From assembly GCA_016720635.1 (NCBI GenBank), contig JADKKF010000009.1, forward strand, positions 124,001 through 188,000: a DNA stretch of 64,000 nucleotides, read 5' to 3'. A program made the position numbers and the translations under genes. Shown one piece after another: positions 8,980-17,398 of this stretch (the first letter of the stretch is position 1; each line of letters starts with the position of its first letter). This DNA comes from Saprospiraceae bacterium. Lineage in GTDB: Bacteria; Bacteroidota; Bacteroidia; Chitinophagales; Saprospiraceae. The notes beneath the pieces are model-generated. The model did not search any database. It saw only the letters and a program-made list of their open reading frames with translations, and had not been told where the DNA came from.

Positions 8980-9735
8980 ATGAAACTTAGACTTTACACT
9001 TTCGCAATTATTTTGTGTGCTGGCATTTTTACTGCTCATGCTCAAAACAATGTCGGTATCAACACCAACACGCCCGATGCCTCTGCGGCATTGGATATCA
9101 GCAGCACCACACAAGGCGTACTCGTACCCCGCATGACCAAAGCCCAACGAGATATCATTGCAACACCCGCTACGGGCTTATTGGTCTATCAAACCGATAA
9201 CACCCCTGGCTTTTATTTTTTCAATGGCACGATGTGGACAAGCCTAAGTGGCGGTGGCAGCGGCGACAACCTCGGGAATCACACCGCTACACAAGCTTTG
9301 AATATGAGTGGTAATAATATTTCGAATGTAAATGATATAACTGTTGCAAGAAATGCTAAATTAAATTCTCTTTCCTATTCAACAGCTACCATAGCGATAA
9401 CTTCTAACTCATTACCTGGTTCAAATCGAATATTGACTAGCGATTTTCCTATAACCACTACACCATCTTTTGTTGAAATTACAGGATATCCAACTACTGG
9501 AACATGGACATTACATGGAATACCAGATGGTGCTGATGGAAAAATTGTACATATTTTCAATAGTACCACACAAAACTTAACTCTTTTCCATAACTCATCA
9601 TCAGAATCAAGTGGCAATAGGATCTACGTAACAGCAAGTGTAACAGTCAATGGTCAAGGAATATATACATTTATTTATCTCCAATCATTATTTTCTGGTG
9701 ATGGCGGCTGGCTATTATTAGCCGCAAAAGATTAG
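8980..9735 (+). CDS. Secreted protein with Bacteroidota fibre-like N-terminal domain
   Basis: A 251-aa exported protein. The start is the ATG at 8980, which gives a clean signal peptide (MKLRLYTFAIILCAGIF...AHA) and lies about 35 nt after the -7 box. After cleavage comes the widespread module NVGINTNTPDASAALDIS...GVLVPRMT...GLLVYQTD...GFYFFNGTMW, found at the start of many Bacteroidota surface or fibre-like proteins. The C-terminal 150 residues are beta-rich and Ser/Thr/Asn-rich with no family I recognise. There is no obvious T9SS sorting domain. It is apparently co-regulated with the gene at 5488 through the shared palindromic promoter. Function unknown. Confidence 0.75.
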   Translation: MKLRLYTFAIILCAGIFTAHAQNNVGINTNTPDASAALDISSTTQGVLVPRMTKAQRDIIATPATGLLVYQTDNTPGFYFFNGTMWTSLSGGGSGDNLGNHTATQALNMSGNNISNVNDITVARNAKLNSLSYSTATIAITSNSLPGSNRILTSDFPITTTPSFVEITGYPTTGTWTLHGIPDGADGKIVHIFNSTTQNLTLFHNSSSESSGNRIYVTASVTVNGQGIYTFIYLQSLFSGDGGWLLLAAKD

Positions 9736-9863
9736 TATTTAAAAAAATAATTTGTAGAGCTTTAAAAGGTTATAACATGAGTTTAAATACAAACGGCTGG
9801 GATTATATATATACTCTCAATGTAAACAAATTAAATTACCCGATCGTCTCAGGCTATAACAGC

Positions 9864-9975
9864 GATGCTATAAATAGACCATCGTGGGTGGCATTAGTCG
9901 TTTGTAACCGATAGCTATCGGATAGTAACGGTTAATATTTTTAAATTCATAAATTGTCACAGGATTTCGACCATC
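9864..9975 (+). repeat. Solo R1 intergenic repeat, copy C
   Basis: A diverged single R1 unit with the palindrome CCGATAGCTATCGG and the trailing TTCGACCATCG. R2 is absent. The rest of 9736-10082 shows nothing else recognisable. Confidence 0.75.
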
Positions 9976-10082
9976 GTAGGTTATTTTTATAAAAATTTCC
10001 ATTGTTTACCTTACTAAAACCTCTGCAAATCAAACCATCCTATATCTTATCATCCATGTAAAATAGGCTTCAAGTTGAGCAT

Positions 10083-10214
10083 GCGTCAGCGATCGGAACG
10101 AGCTCCGAAGGAGCGTCTCCTCTCGACCCTTATCGACGAGAGGAGACCGAAATAAAGTGAAGTCGTGAAGAGCGCGACCCGAGCTCGACCTTAGGGCGAG
10201 AGAAGGGGGACGCC
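10083..10214 (+). ncRNA. Multi-hairpin structured intergenic element, copy 2
   Basis: Begins GCGTC and ends GACGCC. It encloses the hairpins GCTCC-gaa-GGAGC, a long GTCTCCTCTCG...CGAGAGGAGAC stem, and CTCGACC/GGGCGAG. The junction between stems two and three carries the conserved core (GAGACCGAA...GTGAAGTCGTGAAG...CGCGACC). It is followed by an A-run, so it does not look like a plus-strand terminator. Confidence 0.65.
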
Positions 10215-10329
10215 AAAAAAAAACAAACAATTAAACAGAATAATATTTGGTGTAAAGTCAATTTTAACTTTAACTTTTGGTTAGGGAATTATTTATCTTA
10301 TTTTAGCTACGAAAAATGGAGGATATATG

Positions 10330-10337
10330 TACCTTCG
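10330..10337 (+). promoter_or_regulatory. -7-like promoter box
   Basis: TACCTTCG, one mismatch from TAnnTTTG, 29 nt before the start codon at 10367. No convincing -33 element. Confidence 0.35.
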
Positions 10338-10366
10338 CTGGGAAAACAATATAAAAAATTGGGAGA

Positions 10367-11401
10367 ATGAGACAATTATTGGGAATTTTGATTTTAAGTA
10401 TGATTTTCGTCGGTCAATCGGCGGCGCAAGTCAGTAAATATAAAGTAATACCGATTGGTTTTTACAATTTTGAAAATCTATTCGATACGATAGACCAGGA
10501 GAATGACGATGCGGAGTTTTTGCCATCGGGTACGAGGCATTGGGATGGTGTCAAATACCGGGACAAACTGACCAAGCTAGATGAAGTGGTTTCCCAAATT
10601 GGTACGGATCTAAGTCCAGACGGGCTGGCGATTATAGGGGTCGCAGAGATAGAAAATGCGGGAGTTTTGGCAGATTTCGCCAAGCAGAGGCGTGTAGCTA
10701 ATCGGAACTATCAATATGTTCACTATGAATCAACGGATAGGCGCGGTATCGACGTTGGACTATTGTACAATCCAAAATATTTTAAAGTACAACACAGCTC
10801 GATACATCCTCTTATCATCTACAATGAAGACAGTACTCGTAACTATACGCGAGATATCCTACTGGTTGGTGGGCTATTGGATGGGGATCAAATCTTCGTA
10901 CTGGTGAATCACTGGCCTTCTAGGCGAGGTGGTGAGGCAGCAACGGCTCATCTGCGAAATGCGGGCGCAGATATCTGTAAAGCTGTATCCGACAGTCTCA
11001 ATCAGGTGCATCCAGATGCCAAAGTTATCGTCATGGGGGATTTGAACGACGACCCGACTAGTCCAAGTATCAAAAAGCACCTAGGAGCACAGAAGTCTAA
11101 GAAAAAAGTTAAGAAAGATGGATTTTTTAATCCTTTCGAACAGTATTATCTAGATGGAATCGGTACCCTTGCCTATCAAGATGCATGGACGATTTTTGAT
11201 AATATCATCATATCTTATGGATGGTTGGCACCAAAATCTGGCTATCAATTCTACAAAAGTGCCATATTTAACAAGCCTTTCTTGATACAAAAGACTGGGA
11301 GATACAAGGGTTATCCTTTTAGGACTTTCGATTTTGACCTCTACGTCGGTGGATATAGCGATCACTTGCCCGTATGCATCTATGTTGTGAAGAAAGTTTG
11401 A
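10367..11401 (+). CDS. Secreted endonuclease/exonuclease/phosphatase family protein
   Basis: A 344-aa exported metal-dependent hydrolase of the DNase I/EEP fold. It has a signal peptide (1-20). The EEP motifs appear in order: YNFENLFD (33-40), EIEN (94-97, metal-binding Glu), NHWPSRRGG (181-189, catalytic His), GDLND (224-228, catalytic Asp/Asn) and SDHLP (331-335, catalytic His). All expected catalytic residues are present, so the enzyme should be active. Substrate could be extracellular nucleic acid or a phosphoester; the family does not decide. The next gene starts 36 nt downstream on the same strand, so cotranscription is likely. Confidence 0.9.
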   Translation: MRQLLGILILSMIFVGQSAAQVSKYKVIPIGFYNFENLFDTIDQENDDAEFLPSGTRHWDGVKYRDKLTKLDEVVSQIGTDLSPDGLAIIGVAEIENAGVLADFAKQRRVANRNYQYVHYESTDRRGIDVGLLYNPKYFKVQHSSIHPLIIYNEDSTRNYTRDILLVGGLLDGDQIFVLVNHWPSRRGGEAATAHLRNAGADICKAVSDSLNQVHPDAKVIVMGDLNDDPTSPSIKKHLGAQKSKKKVKKDGFFNPFEQYYLDGIGTLAYQDAWTIFDNIIISYGWLAPKSGYQFYKSAIFNKPFLIQKTGRYKGYPFRTFDFDLYVGGYSDHLPVCIYVVKKV

Positions 11402-11437
11402 TGAAATCTAAATATAATTCTTGTAAAATTCTTTGCT

Positions 11438-13030
11438 ATGAAAAAAACATTTAGACTCTTCCTACTGGTTCTTTTGGGCATGGTATCTTTTACTAAGGCT
11501 CAGGCTCACGGAGATCCAACTTGGAGTGAAGAAATTGCTGCGATTTTTTATAAGCAATGTACATCCTGTCATCATCCTGGGGGTTTGGCTCCATTCTCTC
11601 TAATGAATTATACGGACGCATATGCTAGGAGATTTGCAATTCAATATCAAACGGAAGCGAAAACGATGCCACCTTGGCCCCCCGACCCAAGCTATAGTCG
11701 ATTGGCTCACGAAAGATTGTTGACAGATGATGAAATAAAGCATATACGTGACTGGGTCAATACCAATGCCAAAGAAGGTGATCCATCATTGGCACCAACA
11801 CCGCCGAGTTATAGCGGAGGGGCGGAGATTATCAATCCAGAATTGACCGTCGAAATGCCATTGTACACAGTGAATACAACAACTGATTTGTATCGGGTAT
11901 TCCCAGTCTCAACGAATCTAGCCGAAAGCGATTGGTATATCACGGGATTTGAGGTTATACCAGGAGATCCATCTATTGTGCACCATGTTTTGGTATTTCA
12001 GGATTCTACGAATACGGCCATAACACTGGATGCTGCAGACCCTGGGCCCGGCTATACGAGTTTTGGGGGCGTAAAATCTAATACCGCCAAGTTGATCGGC
12101 GCTTGGGTGCCAGGTTCTAGACCTTATTATTTGCCGAATGGCATGGGTATCAAGTACTTTAGAAATGCCAATATTTTGATTCAGGTGCATTATCCGAAAG
12201 GTGTCTCGAACAAAACCGATCGGACCAAAATATTGATGCGAATGAAGCGTGGCAATATGAGGAACGTGAACATTGACCCCATATTGGCTCATGTGGCACC
12301 GATTCTAACGAATGGGCCTCTTTTTATTCCGAAAAATACCATTAAGACATTTAAGGAACAGTTTCCGATAAATAATCAACCTTTGGGAATTGATGTATCG
12401 GTTTTGGCGGTTTCTCCACATATGCATTTGCTTGGAAAGTCATTCAAAGTTTATGGTATAAAATCTAATGGAGACTCGATTCCGATGATCAAGATCAACA
12501 ATTGGAATTTTCATTGGCAAGGGAGTTATAATTTCAGAAAAGTCCTGAAAGTGCCTTTGGGATCTAAGCTTTACGGGGAGGCAACATACGACAATACCAT
12601 CAACAATCCATACAATCCGAGCAATCCACCTAGGGATGTTTCTTTGGGAGAAGCTACGACGGACGAGATGATGTTATGTTATTTTTCTTATACCCTGTAT
12701 CAACCTGGAGATGAGAACATTATCATTGATACCAATGCAGTCTTGGGTACCGAAGGGGTTTCATTGAAAAAAATAGAAGCACAGGTCTCGCCAAACCCTA
12801 CATTTGGTAAAAGTACCTTGCGATTTAATTTAGAAAAATCAAGCCATGCTACTATCCAGATATTTGATGGATTGGGAAAATTATTGAAGCAGGAGGCGTC
12901 TCAGATATTTTTCGATCGAGGAGAAAATCAATACGACTTAGACTTTTCAAGCTATCCTAAAGGAGTATATTATTTGAAAATGGAAGGAAATGGCTGGTAC
13001 TATACCCAACCCATTGTAAAATCAGAATAA
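11438..13030 (+). CDS. Secreted cytochrome c / type II copper monooxygenase-like protein with T9SS sorting domain
   Basis: A 530-aa exported redox protein. Signal peptide about 1-23. A c-type haem site CTSCH at 41-45 starts a small cytochrome domain. From about residue 135 a domain resembles the copper type II ascorbate-dependent monooxygenases (PHM/DBH): HH182-183 and H251 match the first copper site, and HMH328-330 with M411 (DEMM) match the second. All six copper ligands appear present. A T9SS type A sorting domain fills the last 75 residues (VSPNPTFGKS...KGVYYLKM), so it should be exported and probably surface-exposed. Fusion of a haem domain to the copper domain suggests an alternative electron source to ascorbate; that is inference. 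Substrate unknown. Confidence 0.82.
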   Translation: MKKTFRLFLLVLLGMVSFTKAQAHGDPTWSEEIAAIFYKQCTSCHHPGGLAPFSLMNYTDAYARRFAIQYQTEAKTMPPWPPDPSYSRLAHERLLTDDEIKHIRDWVNTNAKEGDPSLAPTPPSYSGGAEIINPELTVEMPLYTVNTTTDLYRVFPVSTNLAESDWYITGFEVIPGDPSIVHHVLVFQDSTNTAITLDAADPGPGYTSFGGVKSNTAKLIGAWVPGSRPYYLPNGMGIKYFRNANILIQVHYPKGVSNKTDRTKILMRMKRGNMRNVNIDPILAHVAPILTNGPLFIPKNTIKTFKEQFPINNQPLGIDVSVLAVSPHMHLLGKSFKVYGIKSNGDSIPMIKINNWNFHWQGSYNFRKVLKVPLGSKLYGEATYDNTINNPYNPSNPPRDVSLGEATTDEMMLCYFSYTLYQPGDENIIIDTNAVLGTEGVSLKKIEAQVSPNPTFGKSTLRFNLEKSSHATIQIFDGLGKLLKQEASQIFFDRGENQYDLDFSSYPKGVYYLKMEGNGWYYTQPIVKSE

Positions 13031-13036
13031 AAAAGG

Positions 13037-13067
13037 CATAATCGGCAAAAAGCCGAAATCCATTATG
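13037..13067 (+). promoter_or_regulatory. Inverted repeat covering the ACMSD start codon
   Basis: CATAAT-CGGC-aaaaa-GCCG-(6 nt)-ATTATG. The outer arm includes the ATG at 13065. In mRNA it could form a hairpin that hides the start codon and couples translation to the upstream gene. Short and A+T-rich, so it may be chance. Confidence 0.3.
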
Positions 13068-14066
13068 TTAAAGATAGATATACACACACATATCATACCC
13101 GAAAAAATGCCCAATTGGGCAGAGAAGTTTGGCTATCCGGGCTTTGTCAGTTTAAATCATCACAAGCCCTGTTGCGCCAAGATGATGATTGACGATAAGT
13201 TTTTTAGGGAGATTCAGGACAATTGCTGGGATCCTAAAACTCGGATTAAGGACTGTGATCAATCGGGGATTCATATACAAGTGCTGTCCACGATACCCGT
13301 ACTTTTCAACTATTGGGCCAAGCCCATGGATGCCTATGATACGAGCAGGTTTTTCAACGATCATATAGCAACTATTTGTCGCGAATATCCGACGAGATTT
13401 TGGGGACTGGGTACCCTACCGATGCAAGACACCAAATTGGCCATCATGGAGCTGGAACGCTGTATGGGTGAACTCGGATTGCTGGGTGTAGAGATAGGTT
13501 CCAATGTCAATGATTTGAATCTTGACAATCCAGTTTTTCACGAAATATTCGCTAGGGCTGAAGCATTAGGCGCGGCCATTTTCGTTCACCCTTGGAATAT
13601 CATGGGCAAGGACCAAATGACCAAGTACTGGCTTCCTTGGCTGGTAGGTATGCCTGCTGAGACGAGTCGAGCCATTTGCTCTATGATATTTGGTGGTATA
13701 TTTGAAAAATTTCCAAAACTTCGCGTAGCCTTCGCACATGGAGGCGGATCATTCCCTTTTACGTTGGGCAGGATTCAGCACGGATTCGATGTTCGGCCAG
13801 ATTTATGTGCCATAGACAACCCCATCGCCCCCAGCACTTACTTGGGAAAATTCTATGTGGATAGTCTCGTTCACGATCCAGAAATATTGAACTTTTTGAT
13901 AAATCGCATGGGATCAGATTACGTCATGTTGGGCTCCGACTATCCTTTCCCACTAGGGGAATTATCGCCTGGTAAAGCCATATCTGAAATGGATATGCCA
14001 CTCGAAATCAAAGGAAAATTATTATACTCAAATGCATGTAACTGGCTGAACAAACAAATGTTGTAA
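13065..14066 (+). CDS. 2-amino-3-carboxymuconate-6-semialdehyde decarboxylase (ACMSD)
   Basis: A cytoplasmic zinc decarboxylase of the amidohydrolase superfamily. It removes CO2 from 2-amino-3-carboxymuconate-6-semialdehyde, diverting kynurenine-pathway flux from quinolinate/NAD towards aminomuconate and glutaryl-CoA. 333 aa, about the length of human ACMSD. Visible motifs: the HTH metal pair (H7, H9), TRIKDCDQSG (about 59-68, with the substrate Arg), H175 in FVHPW, H225 in AFAHGGG, and D292 in GSDYPFPLGE. The stop is 1 nt from the kynureninase start, so the two form an operon in the same catabolic pathway. Very strong family match. Confidence 0.93.
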   Translation: MLKIDIHTHIIPEKMPNWAEKFGYPGFVSLNHHKPCCAKMMIDDKFFREIQDNCWDPKTRIKDCDQSGIHIQVLSTIPVLFNYWAKPMDAYDTSRFFNDHIATICREYPTRFWGLGTLPMQDTKLAIMELERCMGELGLLGVEIGSNVNDLNLDNPVFHEIFARAEALGAAIFVHPWNIMGKDQMTKYWLPWLVGMPAETSRAICSMIFGGIFEKFPKLRVAFAHGGGSFPFTLGRIQHGFDVRPDLCAIDNPIAPSTYLGKFYVDSLVHDPEILNFLINRMGSDYVMLGSDYPFPLGELSPGKAISEMDMPLEIKGKLLYSNACNWLNKQML

Positions 14067-14067
14067 A

Positions 14068-15333
14068 ATGGATATAACAAAGGAATACGCATTCGCATTG
14101 GATCAAGGTGATGCATTAAATAGTTTTAGAGAATTATTCCATATCCCTAGGACAAATAACGGGGATGAATTCGTGTATTTAGCTGGGAACTCACTAGGGC
14201 TCCAGCCAAAATCAACAGCTACTTATATTCAGCAGGAACTGGATGATTGGGCGAATTATGGAGTTGAAGGCCATTTTCTCGCCGCCAATCCTTGGATGCC
14301 ATATCATACCTTTTTGCGTGAAAAAATGGCGAAAATCGTAGGGGCAGATCCCATGGAAGTTGTGGTGATGAATAGCCTCACGGTCAATCTTCACCTCTTG
14401 ATGGTCAGTTTTTATAAACCTACAAAAACCAAGTATAAGATTATCATTGAAGACGGTGCGTTTCCGTCAGATGATTATGCGGTTCAGTCTCAGGCGAGAT
14501 TTCACGGCTTTGATCCTCAGGACGCCATCATAAGACTTGCCCCCGCTAATGGTTTGTTTTTTGAAGCCAATGAAGTAAATCAACAGATTGAACGGTATGG
14601 CGATACGGTAGCTCTCGTATTGTGGGGTGGAGTAAATTATAAAAGCGGACAAGTATTTGACTTGAAATCGATCACCGACACCTGTCATAAATTTGGCATC
14701 GTTGCTGGATTTGATTTGGCACATATGGCAGGCAATATCCCTTGCGCTTTGGGAGATTCGGGAGCAGATTTTGCAGCTTGGTGCACTTACAAATATCTAA
14801 ACAGTGGGCCAGGTTCACTTTCAGGTGTATTTGTAAATAAAAAATATTCGAATAAAAAAGAAATCTCCAGATTCGAAGGGTGGTGGGGCCATGACCAGCA
14901 AAGTCGATTTTTGATGGATAAAAATTTTATACCAATGGAAGGCGCCGATGCTTGGCAACTGAGCAATCCTCCTATCCTATCCATGGCGGCTATCAAGGCA
15001 TCTTTAGATATTTTTGATAGGGCTGAAATGCAGCATTTACGGCAAAAAAGCACCCGTCTTACAGGGTATTTGGCTGATTTATTGGTAAAGCTGGATGAAA
15101 ACCATCGAATTCAAATACTCACCCCTCTTGCAGTCGAAATGAGAGGCTGTCAACTTTCCTTAGCCGTTAACAAAGCCGACAAAGCATTTATTCATTTGTT
15201 GTATGAAAATGGCATCATGGCAGATTGGAGAGAGCCCAATATCGTGAGGGTAGCACCTGTCCCACTTTACAATTCATTTTTGGATGTTTGGAAATTTGCC
15301 AATGTTCTCATTCGCTTGGCAAATACTCTTTAG
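14068..15333 (+). CDS. kynU: Kynureninase
   Basis: A PLP enzyme cleaving kynurenine or 3-hydroxykynurenine to anthranilate or 3-hydroxyanthranilate plus alanine, in tryptophan degradation. 421 aa. Family features: FVYLAGNSLGLQPK near residue 35-48, EDGAFPSDDYAVQSQ (128-142), FDLAHMAGN (215-223, PLP-ring Asp) and the Schiff-base lysine K242 in CTYKYLNSGPG. It is directly downstream of the ACMSD gene with 1 nt between, which supports kynurenine catabolism. The intervening pathway enzymes (3-hydroxyanthranilate dioxygenase, kynurenine monooxygenase) are not in this window. Confidence 0.95.
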   Translation: MDITKEYAFALDQGDALNSFRELFHIPRTNNGDEFVYLAGNSLGLQPKSTATYIQQELDDWANYGVEGHFLAANPWMPYHTFLREKMAKIVGADPMEVVVMNSLTVNLHLLMVSFYKPTKTKYKIIIEDGAFPSDDYAVQSQARFHGFDPQDAIIRLAPANGLFFEANEVNQQIERYGDTVALVLWGGVNYKSGQVFDLKSITDTCHKFGIVAGFDLAHMAGNIPCALGDSGADFAAWCTYKYLNSGPGSLSGVFVNKKYSNKKEISRFEGWWGHDQQSRFLMDKNFIPMEGADAWQLSNPPILSMAAIKASLDIFDRAEMQHLRQKSTRLTGYLADLLVKLDENHRIQILTPLAVEMRGCQLSLAVNKADKAFIHLLYENGIMADWREPNIVRVAPVPLYNSFLDVWKFANVLIRLANTL

Positions 15334-15450
15334 AAAATATTTTAAAAAAGAATAAAGGGCATCTACGCTTTTTCTATCGATTTTACTACATATTTGAAAA
15401 TAATTAATATTATTTTTCACAATTAGTGCACCTTTCTCTATGAAATTAAT

Positions 15451-15458
15451 TATTTTTG
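15451..15458 (+). promoter_or_regulatory. -7 promoter box
   Basis: TATTTTTG, an exact match to TAnnTTTG, 22 nt before the ATG at 15481. Confidence 0.5.
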
Positions 15459-15480
15459 CCTCGTGTAAATAATCAGCGCT

Positions 15481-16404
15481 ATGGCAATGACAAGAGATCA
15501 CATCATAAAAGAGATAAAAAAGCATTTCAACAAATCCAGCAATGGATTTTTAACACAATTGGATTTCATCGCAAAGACCAATATATCTAAGGGTACTATT
15601 CGTTATCACTTTGGATCTTGGAACGAAGCATTGGAAGCCGCTGATGTAGATGATCCTGAGTTAAAATCAGTTAGGGCCAATGGTAACATTGAAGTGTCTG
15701 ATGCAGAGCTATTGAACGATTTGTATTTGCTCTTTCAAGAGACAAAAAAAGAACCCAACGAATACCTGATAAAGACACGATGTCGATTTCCATCGAGGAT
15801 ATATAAGCGCAAATGGGGCACGATTAATACCGCCTTTTTGGAGGCTCAAAAATTGCACTCTGCTGAAAAATCTGTCGAACAATTATTAGAAAATACAAAT
15901 GTGCAAATTTCAAAATCTTTAGAAACAATTAGTACACTTGAAACAAATCCTATGAATCAAATCAAAACCACAAGCACTAACGGAAAAGTAGCAACAAGTA
16001 ACCCTGAAGCTAAAAACATCGCTGCTCCATCATATATGCATGCTGGTTCGCGAAATAAAATAATTTTTGGTGAACCCATCCATTTTAGAGGTGTAACTTA
16101 TGGCCCAACCAATGAACAAGGCGTTTTATCGCTCTTTAGCATGGTGAGCGCAGAGCTGGGGTATAATATCGAGCGGATCCAAAATGTTTTTCCCAAGGGT
16201 GAAGCCAAGAGATGCTTTGATAGAGAGAATAATTGGTGGGAGCATGTTCGCATTGAATTTTTATACAAAAGTAGTGAGTTCTATACCCGTGGATATGATA
16301 TGCAAGGATGCGATTTGGTCGTGTGTTGGATCCACGATTGGGATGCATGTCCCATCGAGATTTTCGACTTATCAGCTTATGTAAAGCAAGTTCAGCAAGG
16401 TTAA
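15481..16404 (+). CDS. Homing-endonuclease-associated-repeat protein with nuclease-like C-terminal domain
   Basis: A 307-aa protein. Residues about 5-56 and 72-123 are two helical units with the pattern of homing-endonuclease-associated repeats (first unit ends FGSWNEALEAA, second KWGTINTAFLEA); such units bind DNA. A Ser/Thr/Asn-rich linker (about 124-190) follows. The C-terminal 110 residues (FRGVTYGPTNEQGV...ELGYNIERIQNVFPKGEAKR...HVRIEFLYKSSEF...GCDLVVCWIHDW...IEIFDL) match an uncharacterised domain common in bacteria, whose Glu/Asp/Glu pattern resembles PD-(D/E)XK nucleases. I infer a DNA-binding, possibly DNA-cutting protein; whether it defends against foreign DNA is unknown. It has its own promoter and is convergent with the sigma operon. 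Confidence 0.7.
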   Translation: MAMTRDHIIKEIKKHFNKSSNGFLTQLDFIAKTNISKGTIRYHFGSWNEALEAADVDDPELKSVRANGNIEVSDAELLNDLYLLFQETKKEPNEYLIKTRCRFPSRIYKRKWGTINTAFLEAQKLHSAEKSVEQLLENTNVQISKSLETISTLETNPMNQIKTTSTNGKVATSNPEAKNIAAPSYMHAGSRNKIIFGEPIHFRGVTYGPTNEQGVLSLFSMVSAELGYNIERIQNVFPKGEAKRCFDRENNWWEHVRIEFLYKSSEFYTRGYDMQGCDLVVCWIHDWDACPIEIFDLSAYVKQVQQG

Positions 16405-16428
16405 ATTTCGTATTTCGAAAAAATAAAA

Positions 16429-16451
16429 AAGGGTCGCTTAAGGCAACCCTT
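16429..16451 (-). terminator. Terminator of the sigma/anti-sigma/Spy-like operon
   Basis: Stem AAGGGTTGCC/GGCGACCCTT read on the minus strand (one mismatch), followed by a long T-rich run. It lies between convergent genes and may work in both directions. Confidence 0.7.
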
Positions 16452-16484
16452 TAATCCAATATAGTTAATTCATTACTACCGCAC

Positions 16485-16934
16485 TTACTGCATATTTCTG
16501 CGCTCTTTCATCCTATTGCCTACTTGTTGCAATAGTTTTTCTTTAAACTGTCTTTCTGCCAAAGGCAATTTTACCAATTTGTTGGCAGGCAATACTTTGC
16601 GCAACTGAAAGTAAGTGTTTTTCCTTAGATCCATTTCTCTTTGACCATTTTCAATCCAAGATTTGATGGCCTGATCTGCTTCAGATTCTGACATCGATGG
16701 GATGTCTTCACGAAGATCACGCATGGCTCTTTTGAGCTCTTGCTCCTTGTTCATATGCTCATTGTAGATTCCCCAAAATTTTTGTGATTCTTCGGGTGTT
16801 AAATCGAGTTTTTGGGTAATGAAAGCTACTCTCTGTGCTTCCAATTTTTCCTTTCTTTTTTCATTCATTCTATTATTCTGACCTGTAGCACATAGCGACA
16901 TAGTCACGAAAACTAACAACATAAACTTTTTCAT
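16485..16934 (-). CDS. Exported Spy/CpxP-like helical protein
   Basis: A 149-aa exported protein with a signal peptide (about 1-19). The mature part is all-helical and highly charged. It carries the pattern LDLTPEESQKFWGIYNEHM, which resembles the LTxxQ-type motifs of Spy/CpxP periplasmic chaperones and related Bacteroidota sensor proteins. It is the last gene of a three-gene unit after an ECF sigma factor and a one-helix anti-sigma-like protein, an arrangement that suggests a role in sensing or buffering envelope stress. Family call by motif and context; no function shown. Confidence 0.7.
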   Translation of the reverse strand: MKKFMLLVFVTMSLCATGQNNRMNEKRKEKLEAQRVAFITQKLDLTPEESQKFWGIYNEHMNKEQELKRAMRDLREDIPSMSESEADQAIKSWIENGQREMDLRKNTYFQLRKVLPANKLVKLPLAERQFKEKLLQQVGNRMKERRNMQ

Positions 16935-16963
16935 AATTGCACTTTTAAATAAATTATTATTAA

Positions 16964-17395
16964 TTATAAATCAATGAGACTTTCTGGTTCTATCTGATCT
17001 AAATCCAACTCTTCTATAACGGCTCCGTCCAACTCGACGTCATCTTCCTCAACATTCCATGAATACAAAGTTTCATAATCCACTTCATCGATCCTGTCTA
17101 GCAAATAATTCTTTATCACCGTTTCATTCTTAACCATTGCATTTTCCCGATTGGATGATTCCATTTTCATATAGAGGTATCCACTGCAGATCAACAAAGT
17201 CACAGATGCGGCAATGGACATCAGATTAAATCTGGTATTTTTAACCACGCGGATGTTGGCTTTTGGTGGTGCTAATTTGTTCAATACTTCCTTTTCCAAT
17301 CCTTCAAAATATCCCACTGGTGTCTTGAACGGGTTTTTATTGATTCCTTTCAAGAATTCTAAATTTTCATTCTTATCTAAGTTTTTCATATTCAA
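16964..17395 (-). CDS. Putative anti-sigma factor, single-pass membrane protein
   Basis: A 143-aa protein with an N-terminal cytoplasmic part containing NPFKTPVGYFEGLEKEVLNKL, a motif seen in many Bacteroidota proteins encoded after ECF sigma genes. One transmembrane helix (about 50-70) and an acidic C-terminal tail rich in Asp/Glu follow. The start lies 3 nt after the sigma-gene stop, which is strong operon evidence. There is no zinc-binding anti-sigma motif. I infer it restrains the adjacent sigma factor. Confidence 0.7.
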   Translation of the reverse strand: MNMKNLDKNENLEFLKGINKNPFKTPVGYFEGLEKEVLNKLAPPKANIRVVKNTRFNLMSIAASVTLLICSGYLYMKMESSNRENAMVKNETVIKNYLLDRIDEVDYETLYSWNVEEDDVELDGAVIEELDLDQIEPESLIDL

Positions 17396-17398
17396 ACA

